A stretch of DNA of 64,000 bases from Undaria pinnatifida (taxonomy: Eukaryota; Sar; Phaeophyceae; Laminariales; Alariaceae). The notes under the pieces were generated by a model, which did not search any database, was not told where the DNA came from, and saw nothing but the letters and a program-made list of their open reading frames with translations. Shown here one piece after another: positions 48,501 to 60,500 of the stretch (position 1 is the stretch's first letter; each line of letters starts with the position of its first letter). The position numbers were made by a program, and so were the translations under genes. The stretch is from positions 10,698,844 through 10,762,843 of the forward strand of contig JABAKD010000019.1 in assembly GCA_012845835.1 (NCBI GenBank), written 5' to 3'.

Positions 48501-51500
48501 AGTCGGCCGCAGGAAAGAGCGGGGCTCTCCGCGCTTTGCTGGAGGCCTCAGCCCCGGGGGGAGCTCTGCACGGCGCCGGCCTTTGCGGCCGTCTCGGCGA
48601 CCTTGGGGCCGTGAGCGGCGAGTACGATGTGGCGGTGAGGCTACTTTTTCGTTTTGCATCGCTTTATGTATTTATTTATTTGCTGGTCGTGGTGGTGGTG
48701 GTAGTGGCAGTGGTCATGGTTCGTGTGGTGGCGTGTGGTGTTGGTGGTAGTTAGGTGGCAGTTGTGCCCGCCCGCCCCCCTCTCGGTTCCTCTCCCTGGG
48801 CACTTGCAGGAGGTGATTGCTGGGTTAGATCGCTCTTCACGGGCTTCGTTGTTTTCGTTTTCCCTTCATGCTGGCTTCCTGATCGCCGCTCCCCCCCCTC
48901 AACCTCCCCCTCGCAAACCCTAACCTCCCCCCCCCCCCTTCCCTTCCTTAACCCTCTCCTACATACCCTACCCGTACCTCACCCCTACCCGACCCGACCC
49001 GACCCGACCCGACCCGACCCGACCCGACCCTACCCTACCCTGCCCTACTTCTACGATACCCTTACGATACCCCACCCCTACCCGTACCGTACCCTGCGTG
49101 TGTTTGTTCCTGGTGTATGTTTTGCCAGGTGTCGTCGTGTTCTGGGACTTTGGATCACATTGTGGTGGAGACGGCGGAGGGGGCCACCGCTTGCGTGGAG
49201 TACCTCAGGAAGTGAGCTCCCCCCGGCCCCTCCTCTTCTTTATCTGCTCGTACGGTATTCGCGTTTTGTCTATGGCTATACTGGAAGTAGTAGTATCTGC
49301 TACTCGAAGTATATATAGTTTTTCTTGTTTCTCTACTTTTGTCACGTGCATAGCTGTCTCTTTCGCTGTCTTTATCGTTTACTTGGTGGTTGTCTCGTTC
49401 GGTGCCTCTAATAACGTGAGCTCCGACGACAAAATTTGAAGGTCGGCCATGTAAGGTGTACCTGGAGCAAACGGTACGGACGTGCACTTATCCAGACGCT
49501 ATATTAATTTAACGCACGACAGCAGCAGGTGCACCACAAGCACTAAAAAATGTGTCGTTAGTTAATACCGGTGTATTTGTCGGTATTTTCTGTATTTCGA
49601 TGGTCATATATCTTGTTTGCTTTATCGCTGTACCCCATCTGGTGCTGTCTCTGTCGTCGTGTCTCTTGCCGTCGCTATCGCTCTGTGTTGCCATACGCTC
49701 TACGAGTATGCTATTACCTTTTTCTCATTCCTTTTTGTCTGTTACCGCCCCCCGTCGAACTTCCGCATCTTTTGTGATGTCTACTGCACAGACTCCTTGG
49801 GCCGTGTGCCGTATCCAACGCCGCCGACACCAACATCAACAACAACATTATGCTCATTTTATATGTTTGCTTTCCCCCGTCCCCTACCCCAACACCGCCT
49901 TGTTTTGTATGTCTACCATAGGAACTCCTTGGGCCGCGCGTCTTTCGTAATTCTGGAAAAACTCGGCCACCTGGAGGCGTCGCTGTCTCAGCGTTTCCAG
50001 GCTCCCAGCGGGTGCCCCCGGCTGTTCGATCTCGTTCAGGTGTCGGAGGAAAGGTGAATTAATACTGCAGCAGTGGTGTATCCGGTTTAAGAGCTTCCAT
50101 AATAGGATCACACTGACTTAAGCCCTTAAGAAATGCACTATTAATAACGTTTTGGGGAAAAATACTTGGAAATAGTGTGAGATCAGTTTTGCAGCGGTGA
50201 AAGGGTAAAGAGCCGTCAAACACGATTGTTCCGCCTTGTCACGCCTATACGAAAACCTGTACGGTGCCCAATCTGAGATAAGAGCAGCGCGGAGATACAT
50301 ACGAGCGGTAACAATGGTCTGTTCCTAGGGGCTCTTAAATCGGGTACCCTGTTGCTCGTTGATTTCGGGACACAAGCTACGGTAATGGTGCACCAATTAT
50401 TTATTTATTTCTGAGGCTGCTCACTTTGTTTGAGCAGCTCCATATCTCACTGCCAAAAACTGATCTTGAGTAAACTGAAAGTAACTGCAAACCGATGAAG
50501 ATAAACAATTTCATGGCCTAGCTATACAAAAAAGTTATATTGCCAAACAAGAAATGACGTTCGGACGGTTTAGGGTTAACCTAAGCCTTTTTTAGCGCCG
50601 CACTCCCAACACGGGGACAAAACACTTCAAGTTAGACTAGAAAAACATTTTAGGAGTTGGAACGCTGCCCCTCTCGTATGATGCGTTTCGAGCGAAGTCG
50701 AGTTTCTGAGTTTCATCGCGACGAAACATGGGGACCCCTTTTCAATCGGGATAAGGCCGAGTTCGACGACTTCCGACCGAGAATTACGAATATCGAACTC
50801 CTCATCGAACGCACAAAAGGCCCACAGTAGTTGTAACTATCCCTCAGTGCGACTCCTCAGCACCAGCTATACAGGCCTCTTGCTATCGTTTTTTTTCAAC
50901 TACGTTTTCGCGTTCTTCCGGGTTGGCATATCGCTCATATTTGCGATTTTTTGCTGCTGTACTTGTTATCTACCAGGTACCAGACGTGTTGTTGGGGGGA
51001 ACATAGAACTACAGCTGCCGACCAACGAATATATTTCGCGAACAAATTGAAGCGTTTTTTTTGTGTTGCAAGTTAGCTTGACGCCATTCTTGCTTTTGGC
51101 CTCGTCCTTTGTCAGGTTTCGACCCGCCTTCTACCTGGCGCTGCGAGACACCCTTGTCGCCCCCCACCTCGAGATGGCCGTGGCTACTGCCTATGTTAAC
51201 GGCCGCTGTATGCACCGCATTGTCACGGCGGAGGGCCAGCTGATCGATCGATCGGGGGCTATGACGGGCGGGGGGAATGCCACGAAGAGGGGTGCCATGA
51301 GGATCTCAGGAGGCAGCGGCAGGAGTGGTGGTGAGCTTTGGTGGAGGAGGCGGTGGGGAGAGGGGGCTGGGGAGGGTGGTTGTGGTTGTGGCGGTGGTGG
51401 GTTTGGTGGGTTTCGATGATGGGGGTATTAATGACGCTGTTGTTGTTGATGTTGGTTTTGCTCGTCTGTGCGAGAACGTATCGGTTTCTGGCCCGATCGG

Positions 51501-54500
51501 TTGGGGGGAGGTGGGGGGCGGAACGGGGGCGGGGCGGAGGTAACTCCGTTTGGAGTACGCACGTAGTAGTTGGAAACGTGGCCGCGGCGCCGGGCACTCT
51601 CACGCGCATCACTGCTGCTCTGTTGGTGTTGTTGTCGTCGTCGACCTTTCTCTCGACACCATCCTAACACCCCCCCCCTCTCTTTCTCTCTCTCCCCCCC
51701 TCCCTCCCTCCCTCCCTCCCTCCCTCCCTCCCTCCCTCCCTCCCTCCCTCCCTCCCTCCCTCCCTCCCTCCCTACCTACCTCCCTCCCTCCCTACCTCTC
51801 TCACTCCCTCACTCCCTCACTTCCACCCTTCCTCTACGCTCTCGAAAGCCGCGAAGTCGGCGGTGGGTGGGGGTGCCGCCGGGGGTGTGGGTGTCGTTAG
51901 CGCTGCGAGGGCCGAGGAGCTTGCCGCGGATGCGAGGAAGGCGGAAGGGGCAGTGCGCGCGGCTCGGCTCGAGAAGAAGGAGGCCGAGGGGAAGGTTAAG
52001 AAGCTTGAGGCAAGGGGGAAGCACCTCCAGGTGAGAACAGTGTTTCGGGGTGTGTTGGTGGATTGGAAGAGAGGGTCGGGGTGGGGGTGGGAGGGGGGGT
52101 GGGGGGGCATCTCCATGTGAAAAGCAGAGGGTTAGGGTGGCGAGTGGGATTTGGTGTTTGTTTGTGGGTTAGGAGAGTGGGTGTGGGGAGGGGTGGGGCT
52201 TAGGGGGGGGGGGAGCGTACTCACTTGTTGCTTGCCTTAGTCATTTGGCCTTTGACCATGCATCGCTTTCGAGACAGAACACCGTTCCTACTCCTGATAG
52301 AGACGCCTCCAACATTTGGGCGCTCATTACGCTCTTTCCATATATTACGTGAAAACTGTTGGCTTATCTTGGGGGTGGTGGGTTTGACGGATGGTGTGAG
52401 AGGCAACGGGGAAGCACCTTCAGGTGATAACGATGGATCTCGGGGGGGGTTAGGGTTTGTTGTTGGGTTGGCGGTTTCGGGCGAAGGTGGTCTGTTTGGG
52501 GTGGGGATCGGTGTTGGTTTAGGTTGGGTTTATCGCCGGGGGTGTAGGCAGTTGGGGTGTGGGTTGCTGGCGGTGGTGTATTGAGGTTGGATTTGAAGTT
52601 TGGCGGTCTCGAATGTGTTTCGGGATGGATGGTGGGTTGGGGGTGGGGCTTGGGATTGAGGTCCAGGTTGAGGTGGCGGTCGTGGTGGTGGAGTTCTCGT
52701 CGATGGTGGGTGAAGGTGAGTTGGTGGTGAAGGTGGAGATGAGGTTTGCGTGGGGTTTGGGAGTTGGTGAGTTGTGATTGTTTTTGTATTTGTTTTTGTA
52801 TTTGTTTTGGTGTTTGGCGTGTTTTTGGTTGTTCATGTTTTGTGTTTGTTGCTGGTGCAATTGCTTGAACGAAAATAAAGCGCTAGACGGTAAACGACTG
52901 CGAAGAACGTGCTTGCCCTTTGCTCGTGCAGTGTGTTATATCTCTGGTCTGAAGTGCTCACGCATTTGGGCACGATGCTTGCTTTAACGCACTACCTACC
53001 AGAGGCGGCAAGCCGCTTTGGAGACTTTGGTACATGGCATTCATTTTCCGATTGTACTGTTTTTCCACGTCTTTCAGAACACCTGTCCTCATTATGTCTT
53101 AGTTTTGGTGGAGCCAGAGCTCTAACACCACTAATACAGGGAGGGTGATGTCCATACCAGGTTCCCTGAACCAGCATCCCGGCTCGCAGTGCAGGACACC
53201 CGTCGTAACGCGCATAGCAATTCTCGAAGCGCTCGAACGCTCCAGACAGTGGGTTTTCGAGCTCGGGTTCAGCACTATGGGCCTAGTGCCTTCTAACAGC
53301 GCACACGAAATTTGACGGTATCTGCAATAGTCTGCTAGCTGGATTTCTTGGCGAGACAGCTACCATACGCTTGTATCTTTTTTTGTTGTTGTTGTCCTCG
53401 GGCACACCACCCCGTCGTTCGCGTCGTGATGCTTGTTTTTTGTTTTGTCTCTGCGGCAGACCCTGATTCCCAAGCTGGAGATGAGGTTGCAGGGCGTCGG
53501 AGCGAGCGAGGCGCAGTATGAAGAACAAGTAGAGGCCCTTCAGGTGTGTGGGGTAGCTTATGACACCGCAAGGGGAATGGGGTATAGTACGGTAGCGTAA
53601 CACAGGGTGAGAAGGATTGCGTGATCCCCGAGCGGGAAATGAGGTTGGAGGGCGTCGGAGCGAGCGAGGTGTAATGTGAAGAGCAAGCAGGGGCCCTCCA
53701 TGTGGGTAGGGTACGACAGGGTAAGGTAGGCCTGGGGGAAAGCCCGCTGTCCATTTTTTGTTGCGTGGAACGCCGGCACTTTACCGGTACTCGTACATGC
53801 TCGTGGAAGATTAGGTAATCTCGTAGAGGTGCGCCTTAAGTGTGCTGCCTATGTGTTGTGCCAAGTACCACGCCACTGCTGCGTTGTGTCTTTCGGTTTG
53901 CGTCGAGAACCGCACTGTCTCTGTTTTACGTAAGGCGCCACCTTATCCAACCTTTCCAACCACAGCCACAACGATCTTCGTCGAACTGCGTCCTCTTCGT
54001 TTGTCACAGGCTCAGTGCCAGCTTACCCCCGAGGCGGAGGCAGAGCTGGCGAAGCTTACCGCGGCGCTCGCCAAGGACGAAAAAATGCTGGCGAAGGTTA
54101 GCACCGAGCGCCATTTTTCGTGTAGAAAACCCTTGCACGCCCCGTTTTCTTTCTTTACCAGATTTTTTGTCAACACCGAATGCCGTTTTTTGGTTTAGCA
54201 AAACACTCGCGGCTCCCTTTTTTATCGGCGCTCAACGAGGGCGATGCTGACGTTTTGCCAAAACCGGTACGAGTTACGACGCATTATTTATGCCGTTTCG
54301 AGAGGTGGTGACGTGGTGACACTCGGGTCGCGGGGCTTACCACAATCTCGCCGCGTCCGCTTTTTTCTTTCTGGTTTTTTTTTGTTTTTTCGGTGTGTTG
54401 GGGCTTGAGAGTGGTTGCTGCGGTAGTTCGAGTAGGATCGAGCTGCAGCGTTGTCGTACGGCCTCTTTCAACGTGTTACGAATATCCATTGTGAGCAGCA

Positions 54501-57500
54501 AGGCATCTAGGACAAAAAAATGATATATACTCTCAACCTTTCAACCGAGCTCTCCTATTTCACAGCTGTGTTCGTGTGAGGCTCTGTATTTGTGCGCGTA
54601 AACCAGGCAAAATATATTCTGGGATGAGGATGAAAACCTGAAAAACAAACGGGAGTGTTCCCCCCCCCCGCCCCCCGTTTTTTAATTGTGTGCATGCCAT
54701 CCTACTAACAAAATTACTTCTCGGTAGGATGGTAGTTTCGGACACCAAATTTTGTCGTCGCCCGATTAGGCATTTGCCGCTGCGGCAGTCGTCGTTGCGG
54801 GTATCCTTTTTTTTTTTTCTCTGCCGTCTTGAAAGGGCGAACAACGAAATACCGGTGCACTGCCGTTACAGGGTATTATTCAGTAGTCCACCTGCTGCTG
54901 TAGCACCGCTAGGCGGCACTTCTATACTCGTACTGACAATTTCTGTTACCAAGCCAAAGACACCTACAGAAATAGTAAACAGGGTACAGAGGGGGTGTTC
55001 GATTTAAGAGCCTCGGATAAGGCTTATGTGACCGCTCTTATTTCAGGTTTGATATTGTGTAGTTTTAGTATGGGGGTCACACAGCGGGCATTAACCGATT
55101 TGACCGCTCTTAAATCCGGCTTGCTTTTGGTATGGGCACTCTTGAATAAAATAAATACCCTACTGCTGTAATACAGAAAGCCGACATATTTTACGGGAAT
55201 ATAAGACATTCGGCAGCCGTTCTGCTGAAGTTAGTGTCGAACACGCCCTCTCCCAAATAAGAAACCCAGCCTGGGTTTGCATTCCTGTTTCTTACCAGGT
55301 GTCCCTTTATATGTGTAGTATGCGTGAGACCCCACAGCTCGCCCATCCCTCTCCGTCCAGCCATTGTAGGTGTGCGAGGGTTTACGGTCCAACAGACTAC
55401 GGCCATGCATCGCAATGGTTGCCCCCCTGCTCCACGACTACAGCTATGCAAAATTGAGAACCCCTTCCTCCCGCTTATTTCCCGTCGCCCCTTGTAAATA
55501 TCCTCGAGCAGGTTTCCAAATCGTTGGAGAAGGCCGAGGCGGCTGTCCAGGCTTTGCAGAAGGCCATCCTGGAAGTGGGCGGGGAGAAGCTGAAAAAGGC
55601 CGTCAAGAGGGCTGACGGCGCTTCAGCGTGAGGAGATTTACTTGCTGTCATGGAACAATAATTGTATACCGGGTGTTCAAACTGAACTCTTAACACACAT
55701 TAAAAATGATAACTCTGGTTTTAGTGTGTGTTTTATCCAAACCGACACTGCTCGCATGCATCTCTATGCCGTAACCTCCTCCCTTCCTCCCTCCCTACCC
55801 CTCCACCTCTTCCTTCTCGTCCCTGGTTTGTTTCTCCAACCGGCGATTTCTTTTTCAAATCTTGCTCACGTGCATTTATGTATCCCTCCTCCCCTTCCTC
55901 CCCTCCCCATCGCGCCCCTCCTACTCCTCCCCCCTTTCTCCCCTCCCCCCTTTCTCCCTTCCCCCCCCCTCCTTCTCCTCCTCGCCCCCCCCCCTACCCC
56001 CCCCCTCTTTTCCTCCTCACCCCCCCCTTCCCCTCCTCAATTCCCTGCTTTTCCGCTTGCTTTTGTTTGTTTGTCAGGGCTTTGGACCAGGCGGTGGAAT
56101 CGCTGAGCCGCTCTACAGTGGAGGGTAAGGGTGAGCGCAAGAAGGGCGAGAAAGGTGCCAAAGATGCAGAGCGTAAGCGCAAGGAATTGGAAGCGGTGCG
56201 GGCCCAGGCGGAAGCGGAGAAGGAGGAATTCAAGGGGATGGAGGAAAAAGCTTTTAAGGTATACCCCTGGTGTATTATGTACTTGTATACTTTCGTGTTT
56301 TTTGTTTGTTTTTCGTTTTTACGTGCGTGCGTGCGTGCGTGTTTGCGCCGTTTGTTGCGTTTGTTTCCGTTCTTTGGTGGCTTGTTTGTTTGTTCGTGAG
56401 TGTGTTTGATTGTTTGGTTGTTTTGTGTGCTGGTTTTTTGCGGTTGTTTGTTTGTTCGTTCAGCGATTTCATTCGTTTGTTCATTGGTGTATTTCCCCAT
56501 CATTTCGATTGTCGTTCGAATGTTCGTTGTGTTGGTTCCACACTTTGGTTGGTTTGTTCATGCGTTTGTTCCGTGAGTTCGATCACTTTCCGTTCGTTTG
56601 TTCACGCGTTTGGTTTCTTCGCTCGTCCTTAATTTCGTTGCTTTTGTTTATTCGTTTGTTCCATGCTCTAGATCCGCGTTTTTGACCCCTCCTCGCTTTT
56701 TCCTTCGTTCGTTCCACGGTTTCGATTAGCCCTCGTTTCTCACCGTTTTCTTCGTTTGTTCCACGTTTTCGATTATCCTCCCAGGTGATGGGAGCTTTCG
56801 AGGCGGCGGAAAAGGACGTGGCCGAGAAGGGAGCAGAGCTGAAGGAAATATCGACCGCCTACGAGGCGTCAAAATTGCTGGCCGATAAAATTAAGGGGGT
56901 GGAGGTAGACATCACCCTGCAGCTGCAGGAGTACGCCAAGGTATGAATGGTGTACCTGGTAGTCCGTATGCGTAAGTGACAGCTTTTTCCGTGTGTAAAG
57001 CACACTTTTGTTTCAATGCGTACATGTTGAAAGCGCGGACAACGACTTGTTTCTCCTCCCCCCCCCCCGGCTACGTCTCACTCTCTGTCCCAGCCAGCCA
57101 CGCCCACCCAACCCTTACCTTGTACCTCCATCTTTGTCACCCTTGCTACCCAGCCCTTACCCTTTTCTCCTCCCTGCTCCTTCCCCCTGTATGGATATGT
57201 GATCCATACCAACAAGGCCAATGGCAATGAATGGCATGAGTATAAGCAGTTTCACAAATATATCAGGATTTCGATATACGTCATCATCACATACGGCAGG
57301 ATGTATTATCTGATACAGCAGTATCAATACGAATATCTCGCGAAGTGTCATCTTTATGGTGCGATTTGGTTTGTTATACCTGGTGTATGTCACATTGTGT
57401 GGCGTTTTAGTGTGTGGTGCCGGCCATTGCCGGTCACCCCTTGCAGGTTTTCCACACCAACAAGGCCAACATTAAGCCCTGGACGTAAGTGAGCATAGCA

Positions 57501-60500
57501 ATAGCACAATTTATCAGGATATCGATAAATACTCTTCAACATGGATATGGTACCATGTGGTATGATATAGTATACCCTGATATTGTTTATGTTGCAATTA
57601 TGTAATATATGGTACCTCTCGCGCTTTTCAGGTGATTAATACCAACAAGGCGAACGTTAAGCACTGGACGGCGGAGTTTAAGAAGCTTAGGAAGGCACAC
57701 GCGGAGGAGGCCGAGCACTGGGGCCTGGACGAGGAGGAAGATGGTGATGGTGATGGCAGCGATGACGACGATGAGGGTCAGGAGGAGGAGAAGGAGGCGG
57801 AGGTGACTGCCCCAAGAGTTTGACGGCGCGGGGAGGGAGGCGGGGGGGGGGGGGGGGGGGACGGGGGGGATACATTTACGTAAAACAAAGCTGTGCTTGG
57901 AGAGCTCGTACGAGTATGTACCTCCCTCCATCCACCAAGTAAATATAAATACCATACGGTATGGTACTACGAGTGTCCAGTAGGCGTGGTACGACGAACC
58001 TACGCTACATGATGATATGATACTATGAGTATACGGTACAACACGGTGCGGTACTATTAATAAGAGTAAACGGTACAGCGACGCGCGCAAAGATGGAGGT
58101 CACACTTTTTTGGCGTAAATATTTTCCGAATGACGGGGCTCCCCAACCCCTTTAGAGCCCCCAAATCCCTCCCCATACTAAATTCAAGTAAATTTGTCGG
58201 AAAGAAAGGGTTTCCAGTTGTGGTAAAGGCGTTAACCCCAAAATTGTCGGAACGTCATTCTTGTTTCGCAATTTAACCATTTTTTTGTACCTAAGCCTTA
58301 ATGGGTTCGGTCCTCGGGTCGCACTTTCAACTTTCTCAAAATCAGTCTCTTGGTAAGGTACGGGTAAGGTTTTGATTGACCTTATTAAGTGAGGAACCCC
58401 AGAAAAGAATGGTTCACCTTGAACGCCTTCGCTGCTGGAAACCCTTTTTGGGGACAAAAATACTTGAATTTAGTATAGGGAGGGGTTTGGGGGCTCTCAA
58501 TGGGTTAGTGTAGCAGTGTGTCCAGTACGGCTGTATGTTACTAGTGGAATACCGTTACCCGTTTTGAGACTATTCGGTTTAGGAATATTCGGGGGATTTC
58601 AGACCGTGTAAATCAGATTGTCACGAGCAAAGCTCGGTAAGGTTCGTTCCTAACGAACGCAAAAAGTACCGAATCCTGACAAAGTGTCGCGATTCCTGAC
58701 GTTCTGAAACTCTTGAAGTGTCACGTTCTCAGACAATAAATCACGTTTTTTTGTCAGAAATCCTCACGTCATTTTTTTTGGATAATGTCAAAACGATTTA
58801 AAGTCCAGATTCCTGGCCAATATTAGTAGCACGATTCGCGAAAACGTCAAATTTTTTTGTTGCGATTCCTGACGTTTTTGTGTTCATGAGGAACGGCCAT
58901 AGGACCGTCGTGCTTCGTGTCCCCCAACCCCGGCCTTCGCTTGGGACAACGACGCCTGTACACCTTCGCGGAAGTCCCGAATCGCTCTTACCGCTTAGCG
59001 TTACCTCTCGCAGGCATGGGGGCCGACCCTCAGGCGACGTTCGGGTTTAATGGGTCGTGTATAGAGTCACGAGCGATCGCGCGCGTGTTTTTTTTTGTGT
59101 TCGGTCATGTGCCAGAATGTAACCATCTAAATTTGCTTACCAAGGGGTGGTATTATAATTGGGGTCTTGAAAGGGATGTCCCACTGCTGTAGTCGGTAAA
59201 GTGGTGCGAGCGCGTGACCACGCGTTTTGCTGAGACGCGACAAGTAACGCCTCCTTGCCTTGCCCTTGGCTTCCTTGCTTTTGCTCTGTCGGGGCTGCCT
59301 GGTTGCGCTTGCACTTTGCCGCGAACAAACAGAGCAAGGGTGGCAACGGTCATGGTGACGACATGAGCGAGGAGGAAGCTGAGGAAGAGACGTTGGGCGA
59401 GGTGAACTACAGAATTCCGCATACCAGGATGTACTGATTATTGATTGCTTTGCCTGCTTGGTGACATCTTCGATAACTTATTTACCAAGCACCTGGTATG
59501 CTGAAATACGAAACATCCGTGTTGGCTGCAAGGAGGGAGATAGCACGACGCGTTAGGTACGATTTATCGAAAGGCTTATCGAAAGATTTATCGAAATGTT
59601 GGTATATCGGAAGTGTGCACAGTATGCTGTAAGTATTTCCATTCGCTGATTTTTTTCCCCCGCTCCCCTACCCCCGTATTTCTTTCCCAAACGCACGCTT
59701 GACGTCGGCGTCCCTCTCGCGTATAGGTCGGTGATGGCGATGGCGGGAAGAGCAAGGCTAAAGATGGCGACGATAAGGCGATCGGCAAGGAAGGGCCGAG
59801 GGCTTCGAAGCGAAGTAACGCCAAACTTGGAGGGCCAGGGGTGCTGCCGGAGCTGGATTTCGAAGATCTCCAGGACGTTAACAGGTTGGAGGCCGTGGGG
59901 GGTAGTGATGAGAGGACGAGAAGGGGGGGGGGGGTATGGCAGGGGTGTACTTTTATAATGCATGGCCGAAGTCTTACGATGATAGACCCTCGCATCCCTA
60001 CCATGCCGGGGCGGAGCACGTCGGGTTTTCACCCATCAGGCAGGTGTTGCTTGCGCTAAGTCTGAAGCGCCGCGAGGTGTTCGGCGGATGCCATCAAGGG
60101 TGCGCTGCATCCTGCTTAAGAACTGATCGTGAAGAGTAGGGTGGGGTGGAGGGGCGAACGCCGGGGTGTATCTAGGGAGTCTGTCCAGTCAGGGTTGATA
60201 AACGATTCAATGATGCTGGGGGGTCGTTGGGTGAGACCAGACACGAAAGGAAGGGTTCACCAAACCAAGCCCAACCAAACCATTTTGTACTACGATCGTA
60301 TCTCTCACCGTACCTAACCATACCGTACTAAACCGTACTCTACCGTACGGCGCGGCCTGGCCAGAGAAGCTTTAAAGGTGGAGATCGATGAGTTGGAAGC
60401 GGAGAAGAAAGAGAAAGGCTACAGAGTGAACCTGATATAAAAACAAACCGTTCCACGGGACAGGACATCAAACCAAACCAAGAACGAACCAAAACCCAAC

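Noticed and set aside
55728..56399. 223-codon frame rich in Pro/Ser upstream of exon 21
   Set aside because: The first part is C-rich intron 20. Only the portion from 56,078 belongs to SMC4.
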